A stretch of DNA of 64,000 bases from Jiangella mangrovi (GCF_014204975.1 NZ_JACHMM010000001.1:3596001-3660000); one strand, 5' to 3'. Counted from the first letter of the stretch, positions 46,708 through 56,599 are shown. Notes: generated by a model from the letters alone, not told the origin. Made by a program: numbers and translations.

Positions 46708-47157
46708 TCAGGAGGGGGCGAGGCGCGGGGCGAGACCGCCCACGCGGTCGGCGAGCGCGGTGACGGTGGCGTCGAACGCCTCGTCGGTTCCGGCTCGCAC
46801 GGGATCCGGGATGGACCAGTGCAGCCCGCCGAGGTCACCGAGTTCCTCGTGGGCGTGGTCGCAGACGGTGATGACGAAGTCGTCGTCGGCGGCGATGTCG
46901 GCCAACCTGCGGGGGCGGGCCGGCCGCATCCGCAGGTCGTGCCGTCGGGCGGCGGCGAGCGCACCCGAGTCGACGCGGTCGGCCGGGTGGGTGCCGGCGG
47001 ACGTGGCGGGGATGGTGCTGGCGCGCTTCCACAGAGCGGCCGCCAGCTGGGAGCGGGCGGAGTTGGCGGTGCACACGAACACGACCCGGTGTGCCCGGCC
47101 CACGGCGCTTGCCACGCTGGCGCCGGGCGCAGCGGGTGGCTCGGATGCGCCCCCGCG
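46708..47157 (-). pseudogene. ArsR-fused LMW phosphatase-like protein, N-terminal regulator domain lost
   Basis: The open frame contains only the phosphatase-like half: RVVFVCTANSARSQLAAALWKR, SAGTHPADRVDSGALAAARR, DDDFVITVCDHAHEEL, and LHWSIPDPVRAGTDEAF. In the fusion family an ArsR-type winged helix of about 100 residues precedes this. Here the frame runs into the intergenic region upstream of the AlbA_2 gene and no HTH is present, so the regulator part has been removed. The P-loop is intact, so a single-domain protein is possible, but no start with a ribosome site is visible. Confidence 0.6.
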
Positions 47158-47181
47158 GTCGCTGTCCGGATATCCGACTGA

Positions 47182-47200
47182 CGACACGCCCGTCGTGTCG
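47182..47200. promoter_or_regulatory. Inverted repeat upstream of AlbA_2 gene copy B
   Basis: CGACACG-cccgt-CGTGTCG, a perfect 7-bp inverted repeat, 26 bp before the ATG of the AlbA_2 gene. A second palindrome CGGATATCCG lies at 47167-47176. Copy A has a weaker GAACG/CGTTC repeat at the same distance. Possible operator for self-regulation; alternatively the mark of the insertion junction. Confidence 0.4.
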
Positions 47201-47226
47201 AACGGACCCTGGCCGAGGTCAAGGCC

Positions 47227-48231
47227 ATGATGGTTGGCATGCCGCCGCCGACGAAGCAGCAGGTCGAGGTCAAGGTCCACGAGGCCGTCGCGAGGGTACT
47301 CGCGTCCGGCGCGGTCGAGGACGACCTCATCGAGTGCAAGTCGGCCTGGCCGGATCCGATACAGAAGGCCCGCCAGCTCGCCGGGATGGCGAACAGGGCT
47401 ACGCCCGACCCGATCAACTGGATCATCGGCGTCGACGAGAAGAGACAGACTCTGACGACACCGTCGGGAGTTGAGGTCAGCGACTGGCTCGCTCAGCTCG
47501 AGAAGCAGTTCGACGGCGGGGCGCCGGCCCTGCTCCATCACTTCAACGTGACGCTGGCAAGCGGAGACCAGGTCGCGGTGCTCACATTCGAGACCGACCG
47601 CGCGCCCTATGTCGTCAAGACCGCCGGATCTTCGATCCACGAGGTGCCCTACCGTTCCGGCACGGGCACGCGCAGTGCGAAGCGGGCCGAACTACTGCGC
47701 ATGCTCGCCCCCACCGTCGACCTGCCGGCCACGGTAATCCTGAGCGCCGAGTGCTCGGTGGCGATGACGGAACGGACAGGTCGTGAGCCAACCATCGACT
47801 GGTCCGGTCACATTGAACTGTTTGTGGAGCACCTGTCAGATCGAACGGCGATGATGCCGAATCACGTCATGTCCGGGATTGTTCGCGGCGCAGGGGTGGA
47901 CGCACAACTCCGCCTCAAGGCGTGGAGCGGGGCGTGGTGGGGGACCGATCAACCGCCGCCAGACCCCCGGCCTGGCGTCAGTGCGACCAAGGACGGCCTC
48001 CTCATCACGGCACCAGGAAGCGGTCGAATCAGCCTCACGCTCCAGGATGAGCTCGGCGCCGAGGCGTACTCGGACTGGATCGCCGAGAGGAGGCTGGACC
48101 TAGAGATTCAGCTCGGCGTCACGGGTGCGAGCCGGGCGATCCACGTACGCACGGCGATGCGTCGAGAACCGATCGACAGCACTCCCACGGTCAGTGGAAG
48201 CGAGACGCGTGTCTCCTGGCTCATGCGGTAG
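47227..48231 (+). CDS. AlbA_2 (Schlafen-like) domain protein, intact copy B
   Basis: 334 residues from ATG 47227. An N-terminal AlbA_2-type nucleic-acid-binding region: VEDDLIECKSAWPDPIQKARQLAGMANRATP, then WIIGVDEKRQTL, with the E-x-K pattern of Schlafen-like domains. After VAVLTFETDRAPYVVK and EVPYRSGTGTRSAKRAELLRML comes a C-terminal half of beta strands with GLLITAPGSGRISLTL. Such proteins may act as nucleic-acid-binding regulators or in phage defence. The paralogue at 33.0 kb is broken by a stop codon. A degraded DUF7455 gene lies tail-to-tail just after it. Confidence 0.78.
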   Translation: MMVGMPPPTKQQVEVKVHEAVARVLASGAVEDDLIECKSAWPDPIQKARQLAGMANRATPDPINWIIGVDEKRQTLTTPSGVEVSDWLAQLEKQFDGGAPALLHHFNVTLASGDQVAVLTFETDRAPYVVKTAGSSIHEVPYRSGTGTRSAKRAELLRMLAPTVDLPATVILSAECSVAMTERTGREPTIDWSGHIELFVEHLSDRTAMMPNHVMSGIVRGAGVDAQLRLKAWSGAWWGTDQPPPDPRPGVSATKDGLLITAPGSGRISLTLQDELGAEAYSDWIAERRLDLEIQLGVTGASRAIHVRTAMRREPIDSTPTVSGSETRVSWLMR

Positions 48232-48236
48232 TGGGG

Positions 48237-48412
48237 CTACCGTCGAGGGCAACGACCCCAGCCACGCTCCCGTGCGTTCCAAGGCGTGTCGGCTTTCGTC
48301 GGCATGGTGGCCCGCCGAGCAGCTCGCCGGTCTGGGAAGCACCACGTGGACCCGGCGCGCAGCGGGTCGTAGATCTGGAGGTCGACGGGAAACGGTGTGC
48401 GTTCAGTGGTGG
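48237..48412 (-). pseudogene. Degraded DUF7455 gene (copy B)
   Basis: On the minus strand the sequence still reads VTTTERTPFPVDLQIYDPLRAG, matching the start of the intact gene at 34054 (TTTQERTPVLVDLQLCDRCG), but the CxxC zinc motif is lost and the frame shifts. Farther on, remnants such as HADESRHALERTGAWLG match CGHHAGEFRDTLERAGATLEG in another frame. It keeps the same tail-to-tail position with the AlbA_2 gene as copy A. Clearly a dead copy. Confidence 0.75.
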
Positions 48413-48431
48413 TGACGAGCCACAGTGACCA

Positions 48432-49215
48432 GGTGAGGGTGGCGGCGAGCTTCCCCGCTGGCGACGATAAGCGAGGGTGAGGACGTGGGTACAAGTCTCC
48501 GGACATCCCGGGCCGGTTCACCTCCCTGATCCCGGCTGGCAAGAGTTCCTGGCACGCACTCCATAACGACTTGGATGCCTTCGGTATCCGCTCTCCGCGG
48601 GATTGCCCCAACTCAGGAGGCACGTGTCGAGGCAGGAGGGGAGCGAGGTCGGGCGCTTGCCTGTCGAAGGCCGTCCGGCCCTCCAGAGGCACGCGCGGCC
48701 CTCCACACATGGCGTTGCGAGGGGGCAAATGTGGCAGTCGTGATGTTCACCTGGGACTATCGGAGTGCCGACGACAAGCTGCCGGTTTTGGCATGGTTCG
48801 CCCGGTCTGCTCCGCTGCCATGGGTTGTCCTCCCGGTATTGCGGGCGCCGTGGCATCTCGCGGGTGAGTCGACGATGCCGTCGGTTGTCCCGGTGACCCG
48901 TTCCGCAGGGAATCGGCATTCTCGGGCCGAGCAGCGGATGGACAAGGTAGTGGCTCCTCGGCCAGCTGACCGACGCCTTGTGGCTCCGCTGGCCCCGGCT
49001 TTCCGGCGAGTACCGGAGCCCTGGCGGATCCCGGCGCGTCGCGGACATGAGCACACTTGCGGATGAACGGGCGTCAGAAGCAGTTAATCGATCACGCGTT
49101 CGACTCGACGAGTTCATCCCTTAGAACGCCTTCGCGCCGTTCGCCCTTGTACATTGCATTCCCCCACAATTACTTGCACACTGTAATCGGCCCAAGGCGG
49201 AGGGGGTGACTACTG
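48432..49215. other. Non-coding or decayed stretch between cassette B and Hachiman
   Basis: Open frames here (such as 48575-49066 +) have no ribosome sites, unusual composition and no recognisable domain. The sequence becomes richer in A/T toward 49.15 kb (CATTGCATTCCCCCACAATTACTTGCACACTG), where the promoter of the HamA gene probably lies. I see nothing else supportable. Confidence 0.5.
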
Positions 49216-50106
49216 ATGACGTATGCGGCTTGGCAGGAACGCGACCCATGTCCTTGCCGACCAGACCCGCTGGACCTTCCGGTTGCGTTGTTGACGGCGC
49301 GAGTTCAGGATGAGCGCGTGAGGCCGCCGATTCTCGGCGCGACCGTAGACTATGAACTCGGGCGATGGCGGGCAGTGGAGCTCGCCAATCATGTGTTGGA
49401 ATGGGTGCTCGACTACGCACTGAGGCGGCATGAGCGCGTACACCTGTCGGCCGGGCGCGCCCTGGAGCTGACCAAGCGCGCTATGCGGGCAACCTTCGGG
49501 AATGGCGGCGACCGTGGCGTGCCAGGTGAGATTCTACTACATGCCTTATGTCGCCAATTCTTCGGCAGTGATACTGTCATCAACAAGGTGTGGTTTAAGA
49601 CCGCAAACAACGACACCTATAAGGGCTTCGATGGCGTCCATTCAGTGCACACGCCTCGGGGATTAGAGCTCTGGCTGGGTGAGGCGAAGTTCTATCGGCG
49701 GATTGACCAAGCAATTCATGCCGTTATCGCAGATCTCGGCGGTCACCTCGAAGCAGATTACCTCCGCTCAGAATTCGCCCTGGTTTCGAGCAAGATTGAC
49801 GACGACCATCCGCATGCGGGCGAACTTCGCCGCCTGATGCACCCGCACTCCTCGCTCGATGAAGTGTTCGCGAGAGTGGTCGTTCCGATCCTGCTCACGT
49901 ACGACAGCGGGAGCACCTTGGCCCACTCCAGAGTGTGCCCAGAATATGAAACTGCGTTGGAAGCGGAAGTTCGACAGATTTGGCGCACGCTCAACGATAG
50001 GCTCGACGGTCGCATCCCAGCGGAGGTCCGACTGTTCCTCGTGCCTCTCGCGGATAAGACTGCGTTCGAACAGGCGCTGAAGGCGGAGTTGCAGAAGTGG
50101 CAATGA
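49216..50106 (+). CDS. hamA: HamA, Hachiman defence nuclease (DUF1837)
   Basis: 296 residues from ATG 49216 with GGAGGGGGTGA upstream. The C-terminal DUF1837 (HamA) domain shows KGFDGVHSV then LELWLGEAKFYRRIDQAI, a D...ExK layout expected for the nuclease site, and a helical GGHLEADYLRSEFALVSSKI region. Codon use is richer in A/T than the flanking genes, suggesting transfer. HamA is the effector of the two-gene Hachiman anti-phage system, degrading DNA when HamB detects damaged or foreign DNA. Its stop overlaps the hamB start (ATGA). Confidence 0.88.
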   Translation: MTYAAWQERDPCPCRPDPLDLPVALLTARVQDERVRPPILGATVDYELGRWRAVELANHVLEWVLDYALRRHERVHLSAGRALELTKRAMRATFGNGGDRGVPGEILLHALCRQFFGSDTVINKVWFKTANNDTYKGFDGVHSVHTPRGLELWLGEAKFYRRIDQAIHAVIADLGGHLEADYLRSEFALVSSKIDDDHPHAGELRRLMHPHSSLDEVFARVVVPILLTYDSGSTLAHSRVCPEYETALEAEVRQIWRTLNDRLDGRIPAEVRLFLVPLADKTAFEQALKAELQKWQ

Positions 50107-52217
50107 GCTACGACGCGGCGAGGGCCGTGATTGCGCGACGCGATGGATTTGCGGCGGATAAGGCCTTCGACGCACTCGCTGCAATCGGGCGGCATGGTGC
50201 ATTCGTCGACCGCCATGACGCGCGTGATCTCGTGATCCGGGCGCTGGACCGCTGGGATGAGTTCCCTGCCGATGCCCGTGGGCTCCTGCAAGCCCTTGTT
50301 CGCGAGTACGGGCTCTTCCCGTATCTGAGCGACGTGGTCGGCTTGCCACTGGCGGACCGCTTGGCCTACGAGGCACATCGTCCTGTCGGCTGGACCTTTC
50401 GTGAGGATCTCGTTTTTCACTCCGAGCAGGCGATGGTCTACGAGCGACTTCTCGACGGTCAGAACGTCGTGTTGTCCGCGCCGACCAGCTTTGGCAAGAG
50501 CCTGGTGATCGATGCCGTGCTGGCTGCCCGCGATTTCTCCAACGCCGCTGTCATTGTTCCAACGCTGGCACTCATGGACGAAACGCGTCGGCGCCTGGCG
50601 CACCTGCGCGACAGGTACAAGATCATTACGCACGGCACACAGGACCGCGGCCAGCGCAATCTGTGGGTCATGACCCAGGAGCGGATGCTCGAGATGGGCG
50701 TACCCAGCGAGCTGGATTTTTTCGTCGTGGACGAGTTCTATAAGCTGGACCCCTCACACAGTGATGAGCGTTCGGCCCAGCTGAACATTCTGCTCTGGCG
50801 CTTGCTAGAGACCGGTGCGCAGTTCTACCTGCTCGGTCCCAACATCACTGCTATGACTGGGGCAAGTCTGGAGCGGCTGAGGGCAACCTTCGTCAGTACC
50901 GGCTTCTCGACCGTGGCCACCGACATCGAACGTATCCACAGCCGAAAGGAGACCCTGCCGGACGACCTTGCTGCTGCGTGTCGCGAGGTCGGCCCCGGCA
51001 CGCTGATCTTCTGCAGCTCGCCCAAACGCACCCGCGTCGTAGCGAACTGGCTACTCCATCGTGGTGTCGGAGGCGGGCGCGACGTCGGCTACGCCGCAGA
51101 CTGGATAGCCGACACATACCATCCCGAGTGGACCGTCCCACGTGCGGTACGGCACGGGATCGGCATCCATCACGGCCGGCTGCCTCGGGCGCTCGGGCAT
51201 CACATGGTGAGGCTCTTCGACGAGGGAAGGCTTCCTTATCTGATCGTTACCAGCACGCTCATCGAGGGTGTCAACACCGCCGCGAAGAACGTCGTCATCC
51301 TGGACAACAAGATCGCGAACAAGAAGTACGATTACTTTACCTTCAGCAATATACGTGGGCGCTCGGGTCGTATGCTTCGGCACTTCGTAGGCCGCGTGAT
51401 CGTATTCAATCCGGCTCCGAGCGCTGCGGACCTGGAAGTTGATGTTCCCGTGCTGAGTCAGAGTGAAGAAGCGAGTCCAGAGGTCTTGATACAGCTACCC
51501 GAGGAGGAGTTGAGCCCGGCGAGTAGGGAACGGCTTCGGCCATACGTGCAGCAGCGCGTCGTATCTGTCGAAACTCTCCGTAAGAACAAGGGGGTGTCGC
51601 TGGAGAGGCAACTCGACGTCGGTCGGGAGTTGGACAGCGATCCCGCACGCTGGGCGCGTGTTCTGTCCTGGAGGACGCCCATGCCTGAGGCATCAGATGT
51701 AAGAGCAGCATCCCATTTGCTGTTCAAGCTCACTGGTGCCGGACCCGCGGTCAAGACGCCGGACCAGCTCGGCGGTAGACTCAACATCCTGCGTCGGAAT
51801 CGCGGCGACACGCAGGCCCTCATTGAAAACCAGATCAGCCGTTTCGGGTCGGAGCCGGATGAAGCAGTCGAGGATACACTCGACTTTCTGCGAAATTGGG
51901 CGCAGTTCAAGATTCCCGCTGCACTGACGACGCTCGGTAGCATCGCCTCGGACGTTCTTCGCCGATCGGGAATGCCCAGCTCGGACACCTCGGTTTTCGC
52001 CGGCCAGGTAGAGAACCTGTTCTTGTCGCCTTTCGCCTCCGTGCTTGAGGAGTACGGCATACCAGTGCCACTTACGATGAAGATCGAAGCAAGTCTCGGA
52101 ATCCGCAGCGCGACGTCGCTGGATGACATTCTTGATCGGTTGCGCTCGATGCGTGCGCCAGCCGACCTGACTCCGTTCGAACTCGAGATGTTCGAGGAAG
52201 CACGCGCCGGGCTCTAG
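50103..52217 (+). CDS. hamB: HamB, Hachiman SF2 helicase
   Basis: 704 residues from ATG 50103 overlapping hamA. Helicase motifs: I, LSAPTSFGKS with Lys132; Ia, AAVIVPTLALMDE; II, FFVVDEFYKLD (Asp210-Glu211, a DEFY form of the DExx box); IV-V, TLIFCSSPKRTRVV and LIVTSTLIEGVNT; VI, SNIRGRSGRM. An N-terminal helical domain (residues 1-100) and a C-terminal 250-residue helical region fit HamB. In the known system HamB senses DNA ends or single strands and controls HamA. The pair is complete, so the system may be active. Confidence 0.9.
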   Translation: MSYDAARAVIARRDGFAADKAFDALAAIGRHGAFVDRHDARDLVIRALDRWDEFPADARGLLQALVREYGLFPYLSDVVGLPLADRLAYEAHRPVGWTFREDLVFHSEQAMVYERLLDGQNVVLSAPTSFGKSLVIDAVLAARDFSNAAVIVPTLALMDETRRRLAHLRDRYKIITHGTQDRGQRNLWVMTQERMLEMGVPSELDFFVVDEFYKLDPSHSDERSAQLNILLWRLLETGAQFYLLGPNITAMTGASLERLRATFVSTGFSTVATDIERIHSRKETLPDDLAAACREVGPGTLIFCSSPKRTRVVANWLLHRGVGGGRDVGYAADWIADTYHPEWTVPRAVRHGIGIHHGRLPRALGHHMVRLFDEGRLPYLIVTSTLIEGVNTAAKNVVILDNKIANKKYDYFTFSNIRGRSGRMLRHFVGRVIVFNPAPSAADLEVDVPVLSQSEEASPEVLIQLPEEELSPASRERLRPYVQQRVVSVETLRKNKGVSLERQLDVGRELDSDPARWARVLSWRTPMPEASDVRAASHLLFKLTGAGPAVKTPDQLGGRLNILRRNRGDTQALIENQISRFGSEPDEAVEDTLDFLRNWAQFKIPAALTTLGSIASDVLRRSGMPSSDTSVFAGQVENLFLSPFASVLEEYGIPVPLTMKIEASLGIRSATSLDDILDRLRSMRAPADLTPFELEMFEEARAGL

Positions 52218-52699
52218 CAAACACATCGCGAACCTTCAGTCGGGACTGGTTTCGACCCCGACGTATCCCGCTCAGTGGCGGGATGCCGTTCGAGGGCTAT
52301 GTCCTCGAGCGTATCCCCGCTGGGTGGTCGGTCTTCTATTCTGAGCGCGGGCTCCGAACCAGTGAAGTGAGGTCGGCGACGGAGGACAACGGATGTGCCA
52401 CCTCCGCTAGCTCGTCCTCCGCGATTCAACCACACGGCGACGTTCATGAATCCGAGGGACGATGGCGGTTCAAGGTGCCAAATGGTGTAGCCGGGCGCTC
52501 GTGCAAACCCTCCCACTCGTGAGGCGATGAGGTCGATGCCCCGATCACGGACAGCTGACTCCTGCCATGACAGCCATCGGATGGGCTCCGGCCCGAAGGC
52601 GTCTACCGGCCAACTGATTATCCGCGTCGCTCGCACCGCAGATGTCATTGCTTCGATCGCATCATCGTGTCGGCCTGCAGCTCGGCCGCCCTGGTCCAT
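52214..52699 (-). CDS. Hypothetical protein downstream of the SIR2 gene, uncertain
   Basis: 161 residues from ATG 52699, only 6 bp after the SIR2 gene stop, so co-transcription is possible. Residues 20-95 (RIISWPVDAFGPEPIRWLSWQESAVRDRGIDLIA, YTIWHLEPPSSLGFMNVAVWLN) look protein-like; the last 50 are Arg/Pro/Ser-rich. No domain is recognised and the ribosome site is weak. Its end meets the hamB stop. It could be a partner of the SIR2 protein or just an open frame. Confidence 0.35.
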   Translation of the reverse strand: MDQGGRAAGRHDDAIEAMTSAVRATRIISWPVDAFGPEPIRWLSWQESAVRDRGIDLIASRVGGFARAPGYTIWHLEPPSSLGFMNVAVWLNRGGRASGGGTSVVLRRRPHFTGSEPALRIEDRPPSGDTLEDIALERHPATERDTSGSKPVPTEGSRCVC

Positions 52700-52705
52700 C
52701 GGTGT

Positions 52706-55700
52706 TCACCAGTCGGCGGCTGAGGTCACGCCGAGCCGCATCGCCTGGTTGATGAGTTCGGAGAGGTCGGGGGCGGGGTTGGCGGCTCGTAGTTGCTTCA
52801 CGATGTCCTGGAGGTAGTGCGCGGCCGACCAGTTGGGTCCGTGTGTGCCTCGGAGTAGATGGGTGATGGCGGTGGCCCAGTTGGTCGCGTCGGCGGTGAG
52901 ATCGAGCTCATGGATGCGGTGTAGAAGGCCGCTGTGTTGGGACAGTCCGGCGGGTGTCTGGACGAGAAGCGTGACGGCCTCGCCGCGCGAGCTCGCCAGA
53001 CCGATCAACCAGCGTGCCATCGTCGAAGCTTCGGCCCGGGCAAGCGGCAATGGCGTCGACTGGACGCGACGTGCCCAATAGGTCCGGATCCAGCGTTCCC
53101 ACTGCGCTGCCGCCTGGTCGGGATTGAGTTCCTCAAGGATGTGGCCGACCTGGTCAGCCCAGGACAGGCGCAGCTCCTCGGGGGCCGTGACCACGAAGCG
53201 GGGAAGCCAATCCAGCGGGTCAGCGGCTGCCTGCATTGCGATTGTTGCGAGGTGGGCGCTCAACTGATGCCGGAGCTGTGACCCGAGCGCATCATGGTGA
53301 CGACATGTCTCCACGTAGGCGTCGAGGAGACCGGCGGTGAGCAGTCCATCGTTAGGTCGGCCCCACGACAAGAACCCCTGCCACGCACCTCGGGCCATCT
53401 CCTCGTCGCGGCCCCACTCGAAGAGCGGAAGTAGCCGGGACGTCGCCCAGGTCGGGTCGGCTGCGAAATAAAAGTGCAGCTGCGAGGCCAGGAACGTGCG
53501 CGCGAGGAGTCCGTTGCGACCCTCAGCGACGATCATCAGATCGAGTTCGGTGACGAGTTCGCTGGGCAGACCTTGCCAGGAGTCCCCGGCCTGGGTCCAT
53601 GCCCACTGGACAACCTTCGTCCAGAACTCGGCGAGGTCGCCGGCTGGATGGTTGATCGCCTCCGTCAAGAGGTCGTCGGCGCCACTGAGCGTGCTCGTTT
53701 CTGGCTCATTCGGCCAGAGTCTTCTCGCAGTCTCCCGAGCGCGGGGAGACTGGTGCCAGGGGGTCGGATTCGTCTGTGTGCCCCCGTTTGAGAGCATCTT
53801 GGTCGCCGCGCGGCGGATCTCGTCCCGGTCCCAGCCGTCGATCACCGTGAGGACGTCAATGATCGTCTGCTCGTCCAGGTCTGCGGTGTCCCACCCCTCG
53901 ATGATCGCGCTGCGCAGTTCGCCGTCGGCGGGCTGCAGGACTTCGGCCACCACGAGTCCGTCATTGGGATGGGCGGAGACACATGCCTGGAGGGAGCGCA
54001 ACGCGCCAGTCCAGGTCGGTCCGCTGAGGGTGAGCGAGTCGGTTTGGAACTGGCGGAGCGCCGCGACCGCAGCGACCGGGTCTTCAACGATCCGTGCGTG
54101 CAGTTCATCGGCAGACAACGGCGGCGCGTTTTCGACGAATCCTGAGATCATGTAGCTGTTTAGGTCCGGATGCTCCCGAGGCTCAAAGTCGGGATGGGCC
54201 ACCTGGTAGTCGCTGAATGCCTGGGCGATGTTGGGCCGGTCCGGCGCGGATTGTGCAAGCCAGGCCAGAAGGTTGTAGGAGCGGTAAGGCGAGACTTCAT
54301 CGTCACCATCGGCAGGGGGACCGGCGATAGCCGCATCGACGAACGCCTGCGCGATCTCATCACTCGCCCCGGGGAGCTCCTCTCGCAGGAGAAGGTAGAC
54401 CTCATGCTGCAAGCGGATCTCCCAGAGCCAATCTCGGGCCTCGAGCCAGCTGAGCTTCTCGTCCGCTGACCGATCCACTCGCACCCGCCAGGCGTGGACG
54501 GCCAGCCGACGAAACAGTGCCTCACCGCGAGCCGCCCAGGCGTCGACGCAGCGAACCGCTAGATCGATTTCGTGCACGAGCGCATGCTCTATGCAGTCGC
54601 GCGCCGCGTCGATCAGCACGTCGATCGGTTCGCGATACGAGTCCTGCTCGTGCGGTTCGATGGCTGATCGCCGGAAGCTGATTGGATCAAAGCCGGAGTC
54701 GTCGGGCAGGCTTCGGAGCAGGCGGTACACGCGTGCCATTTGCTCGTCAATCGAGGCCATGATCGGCGCGAGGTGCTGATCGAGCATCGGCGCGAACACC
54801 TTGGACCACGCTTCTGACAGCCAGTGCTCACTGCCGGGAAGGTCGACCTCGAACCGTGCGGTGTCGGCGTCCACGAAGCTGAGCGCCGACTTCAGCACCG
54901 GTCGAGTGCGATCCTCGAGGAGCGTGAGCGCCAGACCGAGGTTGTCACCCCAGCTGGATTCCGCGAGCAGCATATCGAGCAGATCGTCGCGGGGACTCGG
55001 AGCATTCTGGAGGGCGAGGACCATCCAGGGTGAGAGCCAGGAGCGCATCTCGCCGTCGTAAGCGAAGAGCCGGTGCACGATCGTCTGCCACGTTGCCGGC
55101 GGCCACGGCTGGTCACGCATCGCCAGCAGGGCGAGCGGGGAGGTGGACTCATCTAGCATGTAGCGGTCAGCGACCCATGCCATCAGAGTGCGTGCTGACT
55201 CATTCCCGGCCCGTTCGCGGTCGAACAGCGCCCGGAAGGCCGGCCGCTCAGCGACCCAGCGAAACCAGGTCGCCCCGTGAGCCTTCTCGGTGAAGTACCT
55301 GATCCGCTCGGGGTGCTCGAGCACTTCGTCGAGGTACGACACTTCTTCAGGGATAGTCGGGGGTTCGGTGGCGACGAGGTCAGCGATCCGGGCGCGGTGT
55401 TGGGTTTGACCCATCGCCGTCAGCTCGGCCCAACGTGCCAGACATGCGGGCAATGCTGCGTGGCTTCCGCCCTCCGCCGGATAGGAGACCGGCGTGAGTC
55501 CGTATTGGCGCCAGGCTGGATCGTCCCCGTCGCTCGTGCACACGAACCTTTTGCCCGATGGACCGAGTGATCGTGCCAGGTACTGCATGACGACGTCGCC
55601 GTGGCTGTAGCCGATGAAGAGGACGGTGAATGCCGCAAACATCCGCTCGAGGAAGCGCGCTGCCCAAGCGTCAAGCAGGTACGCCCTGCCGAAGTCCTTA

Positions 55701-56197
55701 TCGGTCGCCACGAGCCGACGTGGTTCCTGATCGAGCGAACCGTGGAGATGGATGATTCCTTCGAAGTCGTCACCGACCGGAAGGGCGGGCGCCTCGTACA
55801 CGGCGAGATCCAGGCCCTCGGCTTGCGCCGCTGTCGTGAGGTGGAGGTCATAGTTGGTGGTGACGATCCGTGGAGATGGATGGACGGTGGCCAGCTTCAC
55901 GATCGCCTGATGCAGGCCGTTCGGCTGCGAAGCGGGTTGGTTGATCGCATGTGCCACCAGGCGATGGACATCGATCCCCTTGTCCGCCAAGCGACCCAGG
56001 TACACGTCAGGATGCCGTAGATCGTCATCGTTGGGCTGGTCGCTGACCGAGGCACCGATCTGCTTGATGAGGGTGCGAAAGTCGGGAAGCCCTGCTGGCT
56101 CGTCTCGGGAAGCGCCCGCTCCGACAAAGATCACCAGCCGGCCGGCTCGCGCGGCATCGATGAGGTCAGAGGGGACATCGACCTCGCGTATCCACAT
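52706..56197 (-). CDS. SIR2-domain protein with long helical C-terminal region (SIR2-DUF4020 / DSR-like)
   Basis: 1163 residues. N-terminal SIR2 domain: NAD loop FVGAGASRDEPAGLPDF (26-40), TTNYD (113-117) and catalytic-type His in IIHLHGSLD (His152), then LFIGYSHGD. Residues 300-1160 are a long alpha-helical repeat region matching in style the DUF4020/HEAT-like part of SIR2 defence proteins such as DSR. Family members deplete NAD+ on phage infection and cause abortive infection. The start ATG 56197 has no ribosome site. It converges on the Hachiman genes with a small open frame between. Confidence 0.85.
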   Translation of the reverse strand: MWIREVDVPSDLIDAARAGRLVIFVGAGASRDEPAGLPDFRTLIKQIGASVSDQPNDDDLRHPDVYLGRLADKGIDVHRLVAHAINQPASQPNGLHQAIVKLATVHPSPRIVTTNYDLHLTTAAQAEGLDLAVYEAPALPVGDDFEGIIHLHGSLDQEPRRLVATDKDFGRAYLLDAWAARFLERMFAAFTVLFIGYSHGDVVMQYLARSLGPSGKRFVCTSDGDDPAWRQYGLTPVSYPAEGGSHAALPACLARWAELTAMGQTQHRARIADLVATEPPTIPEEVSYLDEVLEHPERIRYFTEKAHGATWFRWVAERPAFRALFDRERAGNESARTLMAWVADRYMLDESTSPLALLAMRDQPWPPATWQTIVHRLFAYDGEMRSWLSPWMVLALQNAPSPRDDLLDMLLAESSWGDNLGLALTLLEDRTRPVLKSALSFVDADTARFEVDLPGSEHWLSEAWSKVFAPMLDQHLAPIMASIDEQMARVYRLLRSLPDDSGFDPISFRRSAIEPHEQDSYREPIDVLIDAARDCIEHALVHEIDLAVRCVDAWAARGEALFRRLAVHAWRVRVDRSADEKLSWLEARDWLWEIRLQHEVYLLLREELPGASDEIAQAFVDAAIAGPPADGDDEVSPYRSYNLLAWLAQSAPDRPNIAQAFSDYQVAHPDFEPREHPDLNSYMISGFVENAPPLSADELHARIVEDPVAAVAALRQFQTDSLTLSGPTWTGALRSLQACVSAHPNDGLVVAEVLQPADGELRSAIIEGWDTADLDEQTIIDVLTVIDGWDRDEIRRAATKMLSNGGTQTNPTPWHQSPRARETARRLWPNEPETSTLSGADDLLTEAINHPAGDLAEFWTKVVQWAWTQAGDSWQGLPSELVTELDLMIVAEGRNGLLARTFLASQLHFYFAADPTWATSRLLPLFEWGRDEEMARGAWQGFLSWGRPNDGLLTAGLLDAYVETCRHHDALGSQLRHQLSAHLATIAMQAAADPLDWLPRFVVTAPEELRLSWADQVGHILEELNPDQAAAQWERWIRTYWARRVQSTPLPLARAEASTMARWLIGLASSRGEAVTLLVQTPAGLSQHSGLLHRIHELDLTADATNWATAITHLLRGTHGPNWSAAHYLQDIVKQLRAANPAPDLSELINQAMRLGVTSAADW

Positions 56198-56599
56198 GGC
56201 GCCAGTATCGCGGGTGAGTTACGAGCGGCGGTACGCGAGGACGGCTCGTGTCGGCGAAACCGGCCCCGCTCGCGGGCACGCCGAACGGTCGCCGTAGCGA
56301 CGGCGTACGCTTCTACGGCCGTCGCGTGTCCACACGTGCCCAAGCTGCTGTCGTTCTGCGAGATGCGCTCCTCCCGCATATCCAGGTGACCGTGTCGGTC
56401 AGCGAGTCATCGACTCTCAGGCGGCACCGTGGGTTATCTGATCCCGTCTGTGCAGCAAGAGGAACGACCATGATCGTGTGCGATATGTGTGACGATCTTG
56501 CTTGCAAGGCTGGGTCAGACGGGGCTAGGGCGGGTTGTACTGTGCCCCTGAACTGCGGTGATGCGGATCCAGCGAGGTCATTGGCATGTGGGTTCGTCG
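56198..56599. other. Gene-free stretch before the attachment site
   Basis: No convincing gene. A short ATG frame at 56470 with AGAGGA before it (MIVCDMCDDLACKAG, Cys-rich) runs through the tRNA fragment to 56709 and is probably not real. The SIR2 gene promoter lies at the left end. No integrase gene or fragment is seen here. Confidence 0.5.

Noticed and set aside
48575..49066. 163-codon plus-strand frame before hamA
   Set aside because: No ribosome site, no recognisable motif, and overlapping frames of similar length on both strands; treated as decayed or non-coding.
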